A DNA stretch of 64,000 nt from Apostichopus japonicus (lineage: Eukaryota > Echinodermata > Holothuroidea > Aspidochirotida > Stichopodidae): the NCBI RefSeq assembly GCF_037975245.1, contig NC_092571.1:9750917-9814916 (forward strand), written 5' to 3'. Below, one piece after another: positions 35,046-49,200 of this stretch (positions are counted from its first letter, which is position 1; every line of letters starts with the position of its first letter). The position numbers were made by a program, and so were the translations under genes. The notes beneath the pieces were generated by a model, which was not told the origin of the DNA, did not search any database, and saw only the letters and a list, made by a program, of their open reading frames with translations.

Positions 35046-35126
35046 ACGTTAATCTTGGGGTTACTCGAACTCGGGACGTTATGATTGAAAGGCACCGGCG
35101 TTAACCACTGAGCTAACACTCCCTTG
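35046..35126 (-). repeat. tRNA-derived SINE head
   Basis: The minus strand has an A box TAGCTCAGTGGTTA and a B-box-like GAGTTCGAGTAACC with normal spacing, after a 5' GGGAGTG. The acceptor 3' strand and the T-stem do not pair, so a functional tRNA is unlikely. Confidence 0.65.
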
Positions 35127-38100
35127 TACATATTTCACCCGGAAGTGGTGTCACTTTATATAAACAACTATATTATTATCGGGCTACTGATATAGCTCAT
35201 TAAACTTAAAATTGTCTTAATCATCTCAAAATTGAACTAGATTGCCTCACCATTTTCCAAGACTTTTAGAAACAACAGAAAAACGATGACGATTGAAAAG
35301 GAGGACATGGAGACGAAAGGTAAAAAAGGAGAAGAAACAGCAGAAAGAGAAAGAGATGAACAAAACATTAAAGTATTGTTAAAAGTAATCTAAATAAGTG
35401 TACATCTGCCGGTTAAAGTAATCAAAGTGCTAGAATATGTTTTATTTTACCGTCACAGCCAAATGAATCTTAACTATAACAAATACTATATAATGAGGAA
35501 GAGAGGATGAAACAAAGGGTCTAAAAATTGCACTAAGGCATCAACGTGATCCCCTTGGCTTGAATATTTTATTTCTTTCTCTCAACATGCTGACACAAGT
35601 TTTGGACATTCTCATATAAATCTCGACATACTGATACAGTTTTGGGCATTAACGAAACGTTGGCGCGCGCCGATGTTCCAAAATTATAGCACGACGTCAA
35701 TATTGTATCTAGCAAGCAATGTTGACATGACCAATGTAGTAATGGTATGCTGTTACAAGTTTTCGACATGCTGATGTTGAATTTGACATGTTGATAGACG
35801 CAATGACGTATTGTATTATGTTTCGACATGTTCATATGGAATTGTAACATGTTGATATCGAATTGTAACATATTGATATCGATTTGGACATATATATATT
35901 AACTTGGACACTTCACTTTCTTTTTCGACATTTATGGAACGTTTGGCTCTCCGTATATATTTCTTAAGTGGCACAACTTTAGATCAAACAACGTAGCCTA
36001 TATCATTGGTGTTCTCTGTTTGACACAACAGACATCTGCAGTGAATTCACTTCTTACTGTTCCGAATATAAGGGAATCCATGTGTTTTTATTGACCCTTA
36101 ACTAGCATATGCTGGGACAAGGACCCTACCAGATTAGAACATAGTACATAAGTATATCGACTACCTTACAAATAACGAAAAGCTCTTCTCTTTAAAGGGA
36201 TATTCAGGTGGCAAACACTGTGACATTTACATGAACAAGAGAAATGTTCCATACTATTCGTTGGAAACCCCATCTCATTTCCCCTAATCCAAACTTTGGT
36301 TTATTTAATGTAACCTATTTTTGACTGCCTATGTCATTGATTCTCCACAGGAAAGGATTGCAATGAAGGCAAAAAGTGAAATATTCTTCAAAATTTTTGT
36401 TTTCCGATAATACTCTTCTTGTAGATTTTTCCTTGAAACCTGATACAATTGGCATGTTTGCTTAGCTGTCATGTTTTTTTCCTTATCAGAGTTGCATGAA
36501 AATGCAAGTTTTGTGTACATTCATTTCTACTATGTATAAGGGAGTTTAACGACTTCAAGAAAGCAAAAATATTTCCAGCTGAATTGCCGAGATGACATCA
36601 TTCACTCCTCTGTTGCCAGATTCATTCACAAAATACCACCAAAAACATATCTTCTCCATACAATTAACATTAGCCACTGGAATATTTCTTTAACTGGCGC
36701 CTGGTTTAATAAGTGTTGTTTTTTGCATTTTACTGTGAGTCATTACTTTCATGATTCATCGAATGAAAAGTTATCGACTGTTTGTCTGCACTGTGAAATA
36801 TTCTAGAAGTTTCGGTACTATTGCCTTCATCGGCCGGGACTTCACTTCATGAGGTGTAAGTATACGTCGCTATTGCTCTTCTGTTTACTTAAAAATAATA
36901 TCTCACTACTAGTATAGTTTTGCTGCGAGTCCTCAAATTAAAATAAATGTCTTACCCGATCCTTTCATGTAGAAAACAAAAGAAGGGGAAAAAGTTATGA
37001 AAGCGTAATGAAGTGTACTTTATTTATGTAACAAATCTATTGTTAAAAAAATTCAATATGCGAAATCAGAGTATACTTTTATTACAAACAATGAAATCGC
37101 AGTTAATCCATGCAGAGATGCGGTAGGTATATGGATTACCGATTGGAACCGTCACACCATCTACTCTTCTATCTCATTTATTCATCATCCGTGACCCTTG
37201 CAATTTAAAGATGATGATGTCGTTTACGCTTGTTTCAACATTTCTAGTCATGCAAAATCCAAGTTATCACTACTGTGGATCACAAGATATAGAGTATTTT
37301 GTTATCTGAACGTTTAATTTGGACATGAACTTCCTTGTTTGTTACATTATTTGCTACTAACTCGAGAAATCTGCAGTTACCTACGTTCTTATATTCCCTT
37401 GTCAATTGGATCTATTTGTTATTACCATGTGATCACTGTGTGATATATTTTCTATGAGGGCAACTCTGCTTTGCTTAACCGAGTAAATATGTTGCATGGC
37501 TACACCTTCGACTACTCCAGGAAGTTGGATCACAGTAGGGAGGTCTGTGATATCATCTAGGCAAATTCTCTTCGAAACTTTACTAGGCTTTTATAATCTT
37601 CTTGTTGATTTCATCAGAAACCTGATACAATTGGAATGTTTGCTTAGCTGTCAAGACTCTCTGTACTTAGAAGTCTGTATATCAAAATTTATCTTTATTA
37701 TAGGAATAGTATTTTCCTCTGTGGATACATTGTAAAGAAAAACAAAGACATTTTCAACTATACTGTAATGATGACAAATATTCATTTTGCTGTTGAGGGA
37801 TGCATTTAAAACAAATCATACAAATTAAAAGAAAACATTACATATGGAGATGAGAATTGACGAGGATGAAGTTTTCGCCTATAGATGAAGAACATATTAA
37901 GCAACTAGCCAAAAAGCAATCATCCACCACAAAATACTTTAAGGTGTTCGGATTGAAATGAAATGTCTTACCAATTTCTGTTAGGGAGAAAACAAAAGAC
38001 GAAGAAGATAAAGTTAACAAATGCCACAGAAGTTTTTTCTTTATATTACAACAGTGCTCTTATTAAAATAATGAACATGGGAATTTTGTATACTTTTATT

Positions 38101-39869
38101 ATACAGCCACATCACTCAGCATCCATGAAATCAGCATCCATAGAAATTAAAGCATTAAAGAAAAATCATTTGTTTACTACATTTGACTCCCGTGACGTTC
38201 GTTAAAAGTCCATTTTATTCCTACTGTAGATAACGGGATATAGAGTTTGTCACTACTGCTCTTTGAATTTGGACATTACCTTCCTTTCCGTCTCTTTGCC
38301 ACTAACGACATCCAAAATTGATTAAATTATGACCCGACTGTATTTTCTAAAGAGATGTGGTAAACTTGAGTATATACAGTCATAGCTTGTCCCTCTTCCA
38401 CCTCATCAATGTTCCACTGCTTTTTTTGTATGTAGAATGAATTAGTTTGAAGCTTTCATTGTTGCAGCAATAAGTTGAGCAAAAGTGTCTTGTCTTTAGC
38501 TAATGTAATAACGGTACTGTATATGCCTTGAAAGTACAATGAAATGTCTTGTCTTACCGAAAGCTGTTGGAGAGAAAACAGAAGAAAAATATTAACGTAA
38601 ATTAATGTTACTAAAGTGTAATTCTTCATGTTATAACGGTTCTCTTGTACTCAAAATAACCGATCAGACATTGCATTTATTTGGCCAGTCAACATAAAAA
38701 GCTGTTCATTCATTTACATACATTAAGTAACGTGAGTGAATATCCGCCATCGCAGTGAACCGATGTAATAGATGTATGACAATTGCTCTCACTTAACATA
38801 TTCAATACGTTAACTGTATTTTATTTCTAAAGACAAATCATGTTGTTACTTCTTTTGTCAACAATACCGTCGTGACAAGTTCTAATTATCACAACTCTGG
38901 ATCAAAATATATCAATTTTGTAGTTTGACTTGGATATTGCATCTTCTGTGTCGTTCTTTTCCTTTTAAACACATATGAAGTCATTTACATTTGACGACTG
39001 TGACTGTAGTCATGACAGTGAGTAGATCATACTATGATATGGAGTGATATATGATAAGGTTGCTAGTAGATATGATGACGCTAATACGCTGAATGCCTAG
39101 AACTATACCAGCCAGCTACAAATATGCTATTATCTTTCAAAGTTGCTCTTGTACTGTTCAGCAAATTATTCCTTGATCTTTGAGTAAACATTTTAATCGA
39201 TATATTACAAGCTGTCTGATCTGTTTGTAAAGTTTTGGTTTTATATATTTCAAATAGTTCATCTTTTCATCTCCTGGAGAAGTTTCTCATCTTTTTCTCT
39301 AGATTGACATAGTTTCACTATGTCATTGCTGCATCGTTAACTCGAGCGACAGGATTGTGTCTGCAGTTAGGTCTATAACACTATTGTGTAAACGTATTTA
39401 ACTTAAAACAAAATATCTTACCGTAAACTGTTCAAGGGAAAACAGTAGAAGAAAAGTTGTTCACGTAATTAAATGTTACTGAAATGTGTACTTCTTCAAA
39501 TTAAAACGGTTCTCGTGTACTAAACATAAGAGATCTGACTATGGGTTTATTTGGACAATCATCTTAAAGAGCTGTTCATTCATTTAAATTCATCAAGTAA
39601 CGTGAATGAATATCCGCCATCGCAGTAAACCGATATGATAGATGTATCATAGTTGCTCACACTTAACATATTAAATATGTTTACTGTATTATTTACATTT
39701 GACGACTCTGACTGTAGTCTTGACAGTGAAGTAGATTATACTACGATACGGCGAGACATATGATAAGGTTGCTACTAGATCTGAGGACGCTCGTACGCTG
39801 AATGCCTACATCTCTACCACCATAGGCGTAGGAGGGGGGAGCTGGGGGGCTGCAGCCCCCAACCATAAT

Positions 39870-40254
39870 TTTTGGTGAAAATTCTGGCAATATGCTGAGA
39901 AATTTTCGGGCACCTACTGGAAGAAGAATATTTTGCAACGTGTTTTTAATTTTTTTCTTGGTGAAAATTCGGCAACATGCTGAGAATTTTTCGGGCATCT
40001 ACTGAAAGAATAATAATTTGCAATGTGTTTTTCAATTTTTGGGTGAAAATTCGGGCAATATGCTGAGAATTTTTTGAGCACCTACTGAAAGAATAATAAT
40101 TTGCAATGTGTTTTTCAATTTTTTGGGTGAAAATTTGGGCAATATGCTGAGAAGTGTTTCGTGCACCTACTGAAAGAATAATAATTTGCAGTCTGTGTTT
40201 CATTTTTTTTGGTGCAAATTTGGGCAACATGCTGAGAATTTTTCGGGCACCTAC
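39870..40254. repeat. ~84-bp internal tandem repeats of the hAT element
   Basis: The word 'gtgaaaatt' plus 'ggcaa..atgctgagaa' recurs at about 39875, 39961, 40043, 40127 and 40212. Part of a sixth unit is displaced to 40643-40690 by the nested insertion. Confidence 0.85.
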
Positions 40255-40642
40255 CAGTGGCGGAGCGTCCATACAGTCAGAGGGGGCGGATGCCCCCCTG
40301 ACGGACTCAAATGGACTGCTGGCGCCCTTTTCAGCTTTTTACCACGTTTTACTTATTCGCGATTATTGACTTCTTTATTGCGCTCTCAAATACCTATTGA
40401 CATTTGTCACATTTTGTTGGTGCAATTTTCTGAAAATGGCGATGACACCTATTTATTCTTCGTTTATCTGCAAATTAGCAAGGCCTGGAAAGGGTCATTT
40501 CCGGCGATCTAGGGAGTAACTTTACTAAAAAATGTCCGTACGCTCCGCGCCAACCTGTGGTGGCGCTCCGCTTAAATAGTGTCGAAAGCACCTCTACAGA
40601 CCATTCTCTCCCCCGTGACCAATACCCCTAGCTCCGCAACTG
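40255..40642. mobile_element. Nested hAT-like element with exact 8-bp TSD
   Basis: Begins CAGTGGCGGAGC and ends GCTCCGCAACTG (imperfect inverted repeats). GCACCTAC flanks both sides (40247-40254 and 40643-40650). It sits inside one of the 84-bp repeats of the outer element, so it is the later arrival. The interior shares the 'gcgctccgcgccaacc' text with the 593-1219 element in inverse orientation. Confidence 0.9.
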
Positions 40643-43600
40643 GCACCTACTGAAGAAGAATAATTTGCAATGTGCTTTTTCATTGGTAAAACTTATATTA
40701 TTATTATTATTATTGTTGTTGTAACTACTTCCCCAATAATTATAATCAATATGGAAGGGTAATAACACGGAAAATGATTGTATGTTATTGGCATGTGATG
40801 TAATAAATGAAGAATGCGTCTATGATATGCACATTAACATGTGGAACGCGCGTGGAGCGCACGAAAATTTTGGTTATATTTTTCGGGCAAGTCGTTACAA
40901 CCCCCCCCCCCCCAATCAAATGAGGCTCCTACGCCTATGTCTACCACCCAGCTTCAGATATGCTATCCTCTTTCAGAGTTGCTCTTGTACTGTTCAGCAA
41001 ATCATTCCTTGAGCTGTGAGTAAACATTTTAATCACAATTTTACAAGCTGTCTGAACTTTTTGTAAAGTTTTGTTTTATATATTTCAAATAGTTCATCTT
41101 TTCATCTCATGGAGAAGATTTTCATGTTTTTTCTCTAGACTGACATAGTTTCACGCTTTCATTGCTGCATCGTTAACTCGAGCGACAGCATCGTGTCTGC
41201 ATTTAGGTCTATAACACTATTGTGTATACGTATTAAAATGTCTTACTGTAAACTGTTAAAGAGAAAACAGAAGAAGAAAAGTTGTTAACGTAATTTAATG
41301 TTACTGAAGTTTATATTCTTCTTTATGTTATAACGGTTCTCTTGTACTCAACATAAGAGATCTGACTATGGGATTATTTGGAAAGTCAACTTAAAGAGCT
41401 GTTAATTCATTTAAATACATCAAGTAACGTGAGGGAATATCCGCCATCGCAGTGAACCGATATGATAGATGTATCACAATTGCTCACACTTAACATATTC
41501 AATACGTTTACTGTATTTTATTTCTAAAGACAGATCATGTGGTTACTACTTTTATCAACAATACCGTCGTGACAAGTTCTAATTATTACAACTCTGGATC
41601 AAGATATATCAATTTTGTAGTTTGACTTGGATATTTAATCTATTTTGTCGTTCTTTTCCTTTCAATCACATCTGAAGTCAGTAACATTTGACGACTGCGA
41701 CTGTAGTCATGACAGTGAAGTATATAGATCATACTATGATATGGCGTGATATATGATAAGGTTGCTACTAGATCAGATGACGCTAGTACACTGAATGCCT
41801 ACAACTATACCAGCCAGCTACAAATATGCTATTCTCTTTCAAAGTTGCTCTTGTACTGTTCAGCAAATTATTCCTTGATCTGTGAGTAAACATTTTAATC
41901 ATTATTTTAAAAGCTGTCTGAACTTTTTGTAAAGTTTTGTTTTATATATTTCAAATAGTTCATCTTTTCATCTCATGGAGAAGATTTTCATGTTTTTTCT
42001 CTAGACTGACATAGTTTCACGCTTTCATTGCTGTATCGTTAACTCGAGCGACAGGATCGTGTCTGCATTTAGGTCTATAACACTATTGTGTATACGTATT
42101 AAAATGTCTTACTGTAAACTGTTAAAGAGAAAACAGAAGAAGAAAAGTTGTTAACGTAATTTAATGTTACTGAAGTTTATATTCTTCTTTATGTTATAAC
42201 GGTTCTCTTGTACTCAACATAAGAGATCTGACTATGGGATTATTTGGAAAGTCAACTTAAAGAGCTGTTAATTCATTTAAATACATCAAGTAACGTGAGG
42301 GAATATCCGCCATCGCAGTGAACCGATATGATAGAGGTATCACAATTGCTCACACTTAACATATTCAATACGTTTACTGTATTTTATTTCTAAAGACAGA
42401 TCATGTGGTTACTACTTTTATCAACAATACCGTCGTGACAAGTTCTAATTATTACAACTCTGGATCAAGATATATCAATTTTGTAGTTTGACTTGGATAT
42501 TTAATCTATTTTGTCGTTCTTTTCCTTTCAATCACATCTGAAGTCAGTAACATTTGACGACTGCGACTGTAGTCATGACAGTGAAGTATATAGATCATAC
42601 TATGATATGGCGTGATATATGATAAGGTTGCTACTAGATCTGATGACGCTAGTACACTGAATGCCTACAACTATACCAGCCAGCTACAAATATGCTATTC
42701 TCTTTCAAAAGTTGCTTTTGTACTGTTCAGCAAATTATTCCTTGATCTGTGAGTAAACATTTTAATCATTATTTTAAAAGCTGTCTGAACTTTTTGTGAA
42801 AGTTTTGGTTTTATGTATTTCAAATAGTTCATTTTTTCATCTCATGGAGAAGTTGTTCATGTTTTTCTCTAGACTGACATAGTTTCACGCTTTCATTGCT
42901 GTATCGTTAAATCGAGCGTAAGGATCTTGATTGCATTTATGTCTATAACACTATTGTGTATACGTTTTTAAACAAAAATTAATGTCTTACGGTCAGCTGT
43001 TATAGAGAAACAAAAGAAGAAAAGTTGTTAACGTAATTTAATGTTACTAAAGTGTATACTTCTTTATGTTATAACGGTTCTTGTACTCAACATAAGAGAT
43101 CAGACTATGGGTTTACTTGGACAGTTAACTTAAACAGCTGTTCATTCATTTAAATACATCAAGTAACGTGAGAGAATATCCGCCATCTCAGTGAACCGAT
43201 ATGATAGATGTATGACAATTGCTCTCACTTAACATATTCAATACGTTAACTGTTTTTTATATCTAAAGACAGACCATGTGGTTACTACTTTTACCAACAA
43301 TACCGTTGTGACAAGTTCTAATTATCACAACTCTGGATCAATATATATCAATTTTGTAGTTTGACTTGGATATTGCATCTTCTGTGTCGTTCTTTCCCTT
43401 TCAATCACATCTGAAGTCAGTAACATTTGACGACTGTGACTGTAGTCATGACAGTGAAGTATATAGATCATACTATGATATGGCGTGATATATGATAAGG
43501 TTGCTACTAGATCTGATGACGCTAGTACACTGAATGCCTACAACTATACCAGCCAGCTACAAATATGCTATTCTCTTTCAAAGTTGCTCTTGTAATGTTC

Positions 43601-45285
43601 AGCAAATTATTCCTTGATCTGTGAGTAAACATTTTAATCATTATTTTACAGGCTGTCGGAACTTTTTGTGAAAGTTTTGGTTTATGTATTTCAAATAGTT
43701 CATTTTTCATCTCATGGAGAAGTTGTTCATGTTTTTCTCTAGACTGACATAGTTTCACGCTGTCATTGCTGCATCGCTAACTCGAGCGACAGGATTGTGT
43801 CTGCATTTTGGTCTATAACATTATTGTGTACACGTATTTAAATTAAAATAAAATATCTTACGGTCACCTGGTAAAGGAAAAAAAGAAGAAGAAAAGTTGT
43901 TAACGTCAATTAATGTTACTGAAGTGTATACTTCTTCATGTTATAACGGTTCTAATGTACTCAACATAAGAGAACAGACTATGGGTTTATTGGACAGTAA
44001 ACTTAAAGAGCTGTTCATTCATTTAAATACATCAAGTAACGTGAGAGAATATCCGCCATCGCAGTGAACCGATATGATAGATGTATCACAATTGCTCTCA
44101 CTTAACATATTCAATACGATTACTGTATTTTATTTCTAAAGACAGATCATGTGGTTACTACTTTTATCAACAATACCGTCGTGACAAGTTCTAATTATCA
44201 CAACTCTGGATCAAGATATATCATGTTTTTAGTTTGACTTGGATATTACATCTTCTGTCAGTTACATTTGACGACCGCGACTGTAGTCATGACAGTGAAG
44301 TAGATCATACTATGATATGGCGTGATATATGATAAGGTTGCTGCTAGATCTGAGGACACTAGTACTTTGAATGCCTACAACTCTACCACCCAGCTACAAA
44401 TATGCTATTCGCTTTCAAAGCTGCTCTTGTACTGTTCAGCAAATCATTCCTTGAGCTGTGAGTAAACATTTTACTCATTATTTTACAAGCTGTCTGAACT
44501 TTTTGTGAAAGTTTTGGTATTATATATTTCAAATAGTTCATCTTTTCATCTCACGGAGAAGTTTTTCTCTAGACTGACATTGTTTCACGCTGTCATTGCT
44601 GCATCGTTAACTCGAGCGACAGGATCTTGAATGCATTTAGATCTATAACACTATTGTGTATACGTATTTAAACTAAAATGAATGTCTTACGGTCAACTGT
44701 TATAGAGAAACAAAAGAAGAACTTTGTATGTTACTGAAGTGTATACTTCCTAATTATGTTACGGTTCTCATGTACTCAGCATAAGAGATCTGACTATGCA
44801 TATTATTTGGACAGTTAACTTAAAGAGCTGCTGATTCCTTTAAATACATCAAGTAACGTGAGTGGATATCCGCCATCCGTATGTTAGCATAGGAAAGTTG
44901 TTAACGTAAATTTTTAAAGTCAAGTCACGTGGTTACTATTTTTGTCAACATGACAGTCTTCAACTATACCGCACAGCCTTAGGTAGGCTCTTCATTTTCA
45001 AACTTATTCTTGTACTGTATATTTATTTATTGATTGAGCTGTGATAAACATTCTAATCATTAGGTTGCAAGTTGTCTGAAATGATTGTTAACTTTTGGTT
45101 TATATATTTCACGTTAGTCCATCACTTCATCCCATCAAGAATATTTTACAATTTTTATACAGATAATGCTGGATTAGATTGTTACTCTCATTTTGGCATG
45201 GTATTCTTAGTTTCAACTAAACGACTGTACACGTCCGTACCACTGTTATTCAATGTAAGTATTCAAAATGATATTAATGTCTTAC

Positions 45286-46031
45286 CATATACTTTTACAG
45301 AGGAATTAGAAGAAAAAGAAGAAGAAGACGAAGAAGTATACTTTTTCATATCACCAAAATTATGTTGTTAAGTAACCATCATGCGATTTCAGAATACACT
45401 GTAATGATTACAGCCACATCAATCAGCTTATTCAAAGCATTAAGTGACGTCGATGCATTATCGCCGTCGACGTGAACTCGTGTGATAATCGTAACTTTCA
45501 TCAGAAATTATACATAATCGTTTGGAAGTTGAACTTATCTAATCTCACCTATCACATAATCACCATTCTTACCGCGTTTAAAGGATACTCCTTTATTCAC
45601 TTATTTTCGATCCCGTTACAGTCAAATTATGAATATTGTGGATAACGGGATGCAGAGTTTGTCACTACTGGATGTAATATTTGCACTTTTTATTTTGATA
45701 TTACCATTCCATCTTCTTGCTTGCCACTAGTGATCCGTAGCTAATTACGTTATTACTGTTCCGACATTAAAACAGATTATATGCTATTGTAAGCAACCAT
45801 AGTATGATAATCACTGTATATTTAATTATTCGTATACTTTTTATGTCCCAAATTGTTTAAGTAGATTTGATAAAACAGAAATGTCTTACATTCTATTTCT
45901 AAAGAGAGGACAGAAGAAGAAAATATTTAGTTAAACTAACATAATGGAGGGTGCTTTTTTTTTTTGGTTATACTAATCAACATGCGATAACGGAATATAC
46001 TGTCATAGATCTGTGACATAAGTATGCTATG

Positions 46032-46079
<48 letters not shown>

Positions 46080-46111
46080 TTATTTATATATATTTACATA
46101 TATATATATAC

Positions 46112-46142
<31 letters not shown>

Positions 46143-46160
46143 TATTTATTTATATATATT

Positions 46161-46230
<70 letters not shown>

Positions 46231-49200
46231 TTTTAATTTATATTCTTTGGCGGCATTAACTTTATTGCTGGTGTATTTAAATGTATGTCAACATAGTTAC
46301 TGATATAGTTTTACTAATAAATTCAAATGAAATTTCTCACCGATGACTTCATGATATCGAAAACAGAAGAAGAACCTCATTAACCGAAAGTAAAGTTAGT
46401 GATATATATACTTGTGTTTGTTACAACATTTATCTGGTTAAAGTGATCAACGTTCGAGGACAGAGTAAACAGTTAGCATTACAGCCAACTCAGTTAGCTA
46501 TTAATGTAATACAAATCACTAATTGACATAGTCGCATATCCGACGTCGTTGTGTAAATGTCATCGATATGCTAGAAGTATGAGATCAATCGGCTATTCAT
46601 TCAATGCATACCATCAAGTAATGTGGGTGCATATCCGCTATTGCAGTGAACCCACATAATAACCATAACTTCAATCAGAGAGTGTGTTTTTACATCCGTG
46701 AATTCCATCTCATTCCACTTTGCATTTAATCACCACGTAAAGTTTATTTTATCGCTATTTTGCATCAAGACATTTAACAATTCAGATACATAACTTTAGA
46801 GTGTGATTCATTTCTTATTATCAACCTCATCGTGATGTATGATACGAGAGGAACTAGGTTAGATCTGATGGAGCCAGTACGTCGCATTTCATCGCCTGCT
46901 GTCCAACTGCGAGTATAGTATCGCCTCTAACTTTTAGTCTTGCACTTTTCATTATTCATAGAAACATTTACCCATTTTTCGTCAGTTGTTTAGATAAATA
47001 TCTTAAATGTTGGTTTTCATATTCAAAACTCGTTCATCTTTATCAAGAAGACTTTTCCACAGCTTGGATATACGTCATTGACTGGTTCGTAACTTTCGGG
47101 ATCACGAACTTCATCTACGATGTCTGCACCTGATGTGTTAAAGGCCTGTCAATGTAGTAATGAAATATCTTACCCGAATCTTTTATGGAAAAATACATAG
47201 GAAAATTGAATAACGTACAATAAGAAGGTACTGTGTACTTCATATAACAAAACAACAAACGAGATCAGAGACGACTAGTATGATTTCAGCTACATCCATC
47301 AGCAATTCATTCAATGCAAAACATAAAGTGACGTTGGTGAATATCGGTCGTCGCAGTGAACTCACATGATAACATTATGTTTTATCAGAGGTTTATGCAT
47401 CATTGCTGTGAATTCTACGAACCTCCTGTGTAATTTTAACCATTGCTATTCAGTTGTAAGTTTTATGAGAATACCTTTGCTTACTATTTTTCTCACCAGC
47501 AACGCTCGCGAGAGATTTATTAGTAACTAAAAAGGCATTAACTGATCTGGTACATTATCTCCGTAGTCGTGAATCCACACTGACCTTCCAAATGACATTT
47601 TGTGGGGGGAAATAGTGAACGACTCTTACCAAATGCATTTAAATGTGTAAAATGTGTTACTATCGTTAAAATTTGCGCTTATTTTATCAGATTATTACAT
47701 TTGATTATTCACTAAACTGTAGTATACTTTCTACTCGCTATTTGCAAATTGGCTTACAAGATTTATTAAACTTTCGTTTATTTGTTCAAAAGTCATATAT
47801 CTTTTTATAACTTGAAGACGTTTCCACTGTTTGTTTATAGTATGACTTAGTTAATGCAATCATTTTGGCAGCTTTTACTTTATCGAAGAATACTGCACTT
47901 CATGTGAATGTCTATAAACGTATTCACTTCTTAATTATTTTGATCATTTCAATCTAAGTCAACAAATTAAAATGTCTTACCAAGGTTGTCTATAGAGAAA
48001 CCAAAAATTTAAAATATTACCTTAGCTTGACGTTATTGAAGTGTGTATATCCAAACGTTACAAAAATTCCCTTGTTTACGAACTCAACATGCAAGAGCAG
48101 AGTAACTTTATGAATACAGCAAGAACATTCAGCTATTTATTTAATGCAAAGAATTAAAGGCTCAATACGTGTTTGCTGATGAATTTCGGAAAACAAACTT
48201 CCGAAGCAGATTCAATGTTTCTTATTCTAAATGCACTCTGACCTGGGTTTAATGTGTGGGTTTAATGTCTGGGTTTAATGTCGAAAAGCTGATGCAATCG
48301 ACAGAAAGACATTTATTTTATGTTGCCCTTATATGGTGCTAACGATTTACCGTAAAAATCACTGCGACCGCCCATATCAGCATGTTCATTACACAAATGT
48401 AACCTATATATACTCGTATCGTTCACTTTTTTGACCCAATTCTACGGAGGAAACGTCTGAAAACACCTGTTCATTCATTACAATGGAGAGAATGACACAA
48501 TTTCGCAAGATACATCGGTAAGACCGAAAGAAAGATACTATTCAAGAGAAGGGACCTATCATAGGCTAGCCATGAAAGTGAAAGTATTCCTAGGCCTAAC
48601 GGTCGTAAACAAAACAGAGAGATTTGATTGACGCATGGTGTGTTGGGCGGGGCTTGCAAAGTTTGATTGAAGTTTGTAGAATCTACGGACTCGTTAATAA
48701 ATCTGGCGAATTTTATGCAGCTCAAAATGTTTAACGACAGATAACTCAATAAAAATGATGAATATTGATATGGAAATAGCATAGAACGGTGTCATTTTCA
48801 TTTAGCATTTATTGCAATAAGCTGGAAAGTTCGAAGTTTAAATTTGGCAAACACGTACTGAGACTTTAAGTGACGTCGGTATATTACCGTCGTCGTCGTA
48901 AATCCATACAGATAGGTGATAACATTATTCACAGGTGTATACATTATCGTGTGGAGCATGAGTTCCGGGATACTCTCACATATCGTCTACTCACCGTTCT
49001 AACTTTAGTTTAACAATTCAATTTTGGCAGCATTTACTTCATCAAGAGGTTCTTCACTTCATGTTAATGTCTATAGATATCTTACTTCTTAATATTGTGT
49101 ACGACTTTAAATTATATTCCTTACCTCCGACTTCAATAGAGAGACATAAAGAATTCAAAATATTATTGTGAATTTACGTTACGGAAATGTATATTGTTTG

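Larger units (their letters stand above)
39821..40939. mobile_element. Non-autonomous hAT-like element, host of a nested element
   Basis: Inverted termini CATAGGCGTAGGAG and CTCCTACGCCTATG match exactly. The 8-bp duplication TCTACCAC lies on both sides (39813-39820 and 40940-40947). The uninterrupted target can be seen in the sister repeat unit at about 44380. Inside are five ~84-bp tandem repeats and a second hAT element. There is no transposase. Confidence 0.9.
38450..44990 (-). repeat. ~870-bp tandem units, seven copies
   Basis: The landmark 'gaatatccgccatcgcagtg' recurs at about 38740, 39607, 41434, 42301, 43175, 44047 and, less perfectly, 44866. Splice-like modules lie at 38558, 39422, 41247, 42113, 42991, 43862 and 44691, each with exactly 6 nt between AG and donor. 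Adjacent units from about 41.2 to 42.7 kb are almost identical. The second unit has an internal deletion and carries the nested hAT insertion. Confidence 0.9.

Noticed and set aside
35046-35126. Functional tRNA gene
   Set aside because: The T-stem and 3' acceptor strand are mismatched. It is better explained as a SINE head.
46029-46259. IYIYIY open frame
   Set aside because: It is a translation of the TA microsatellite.
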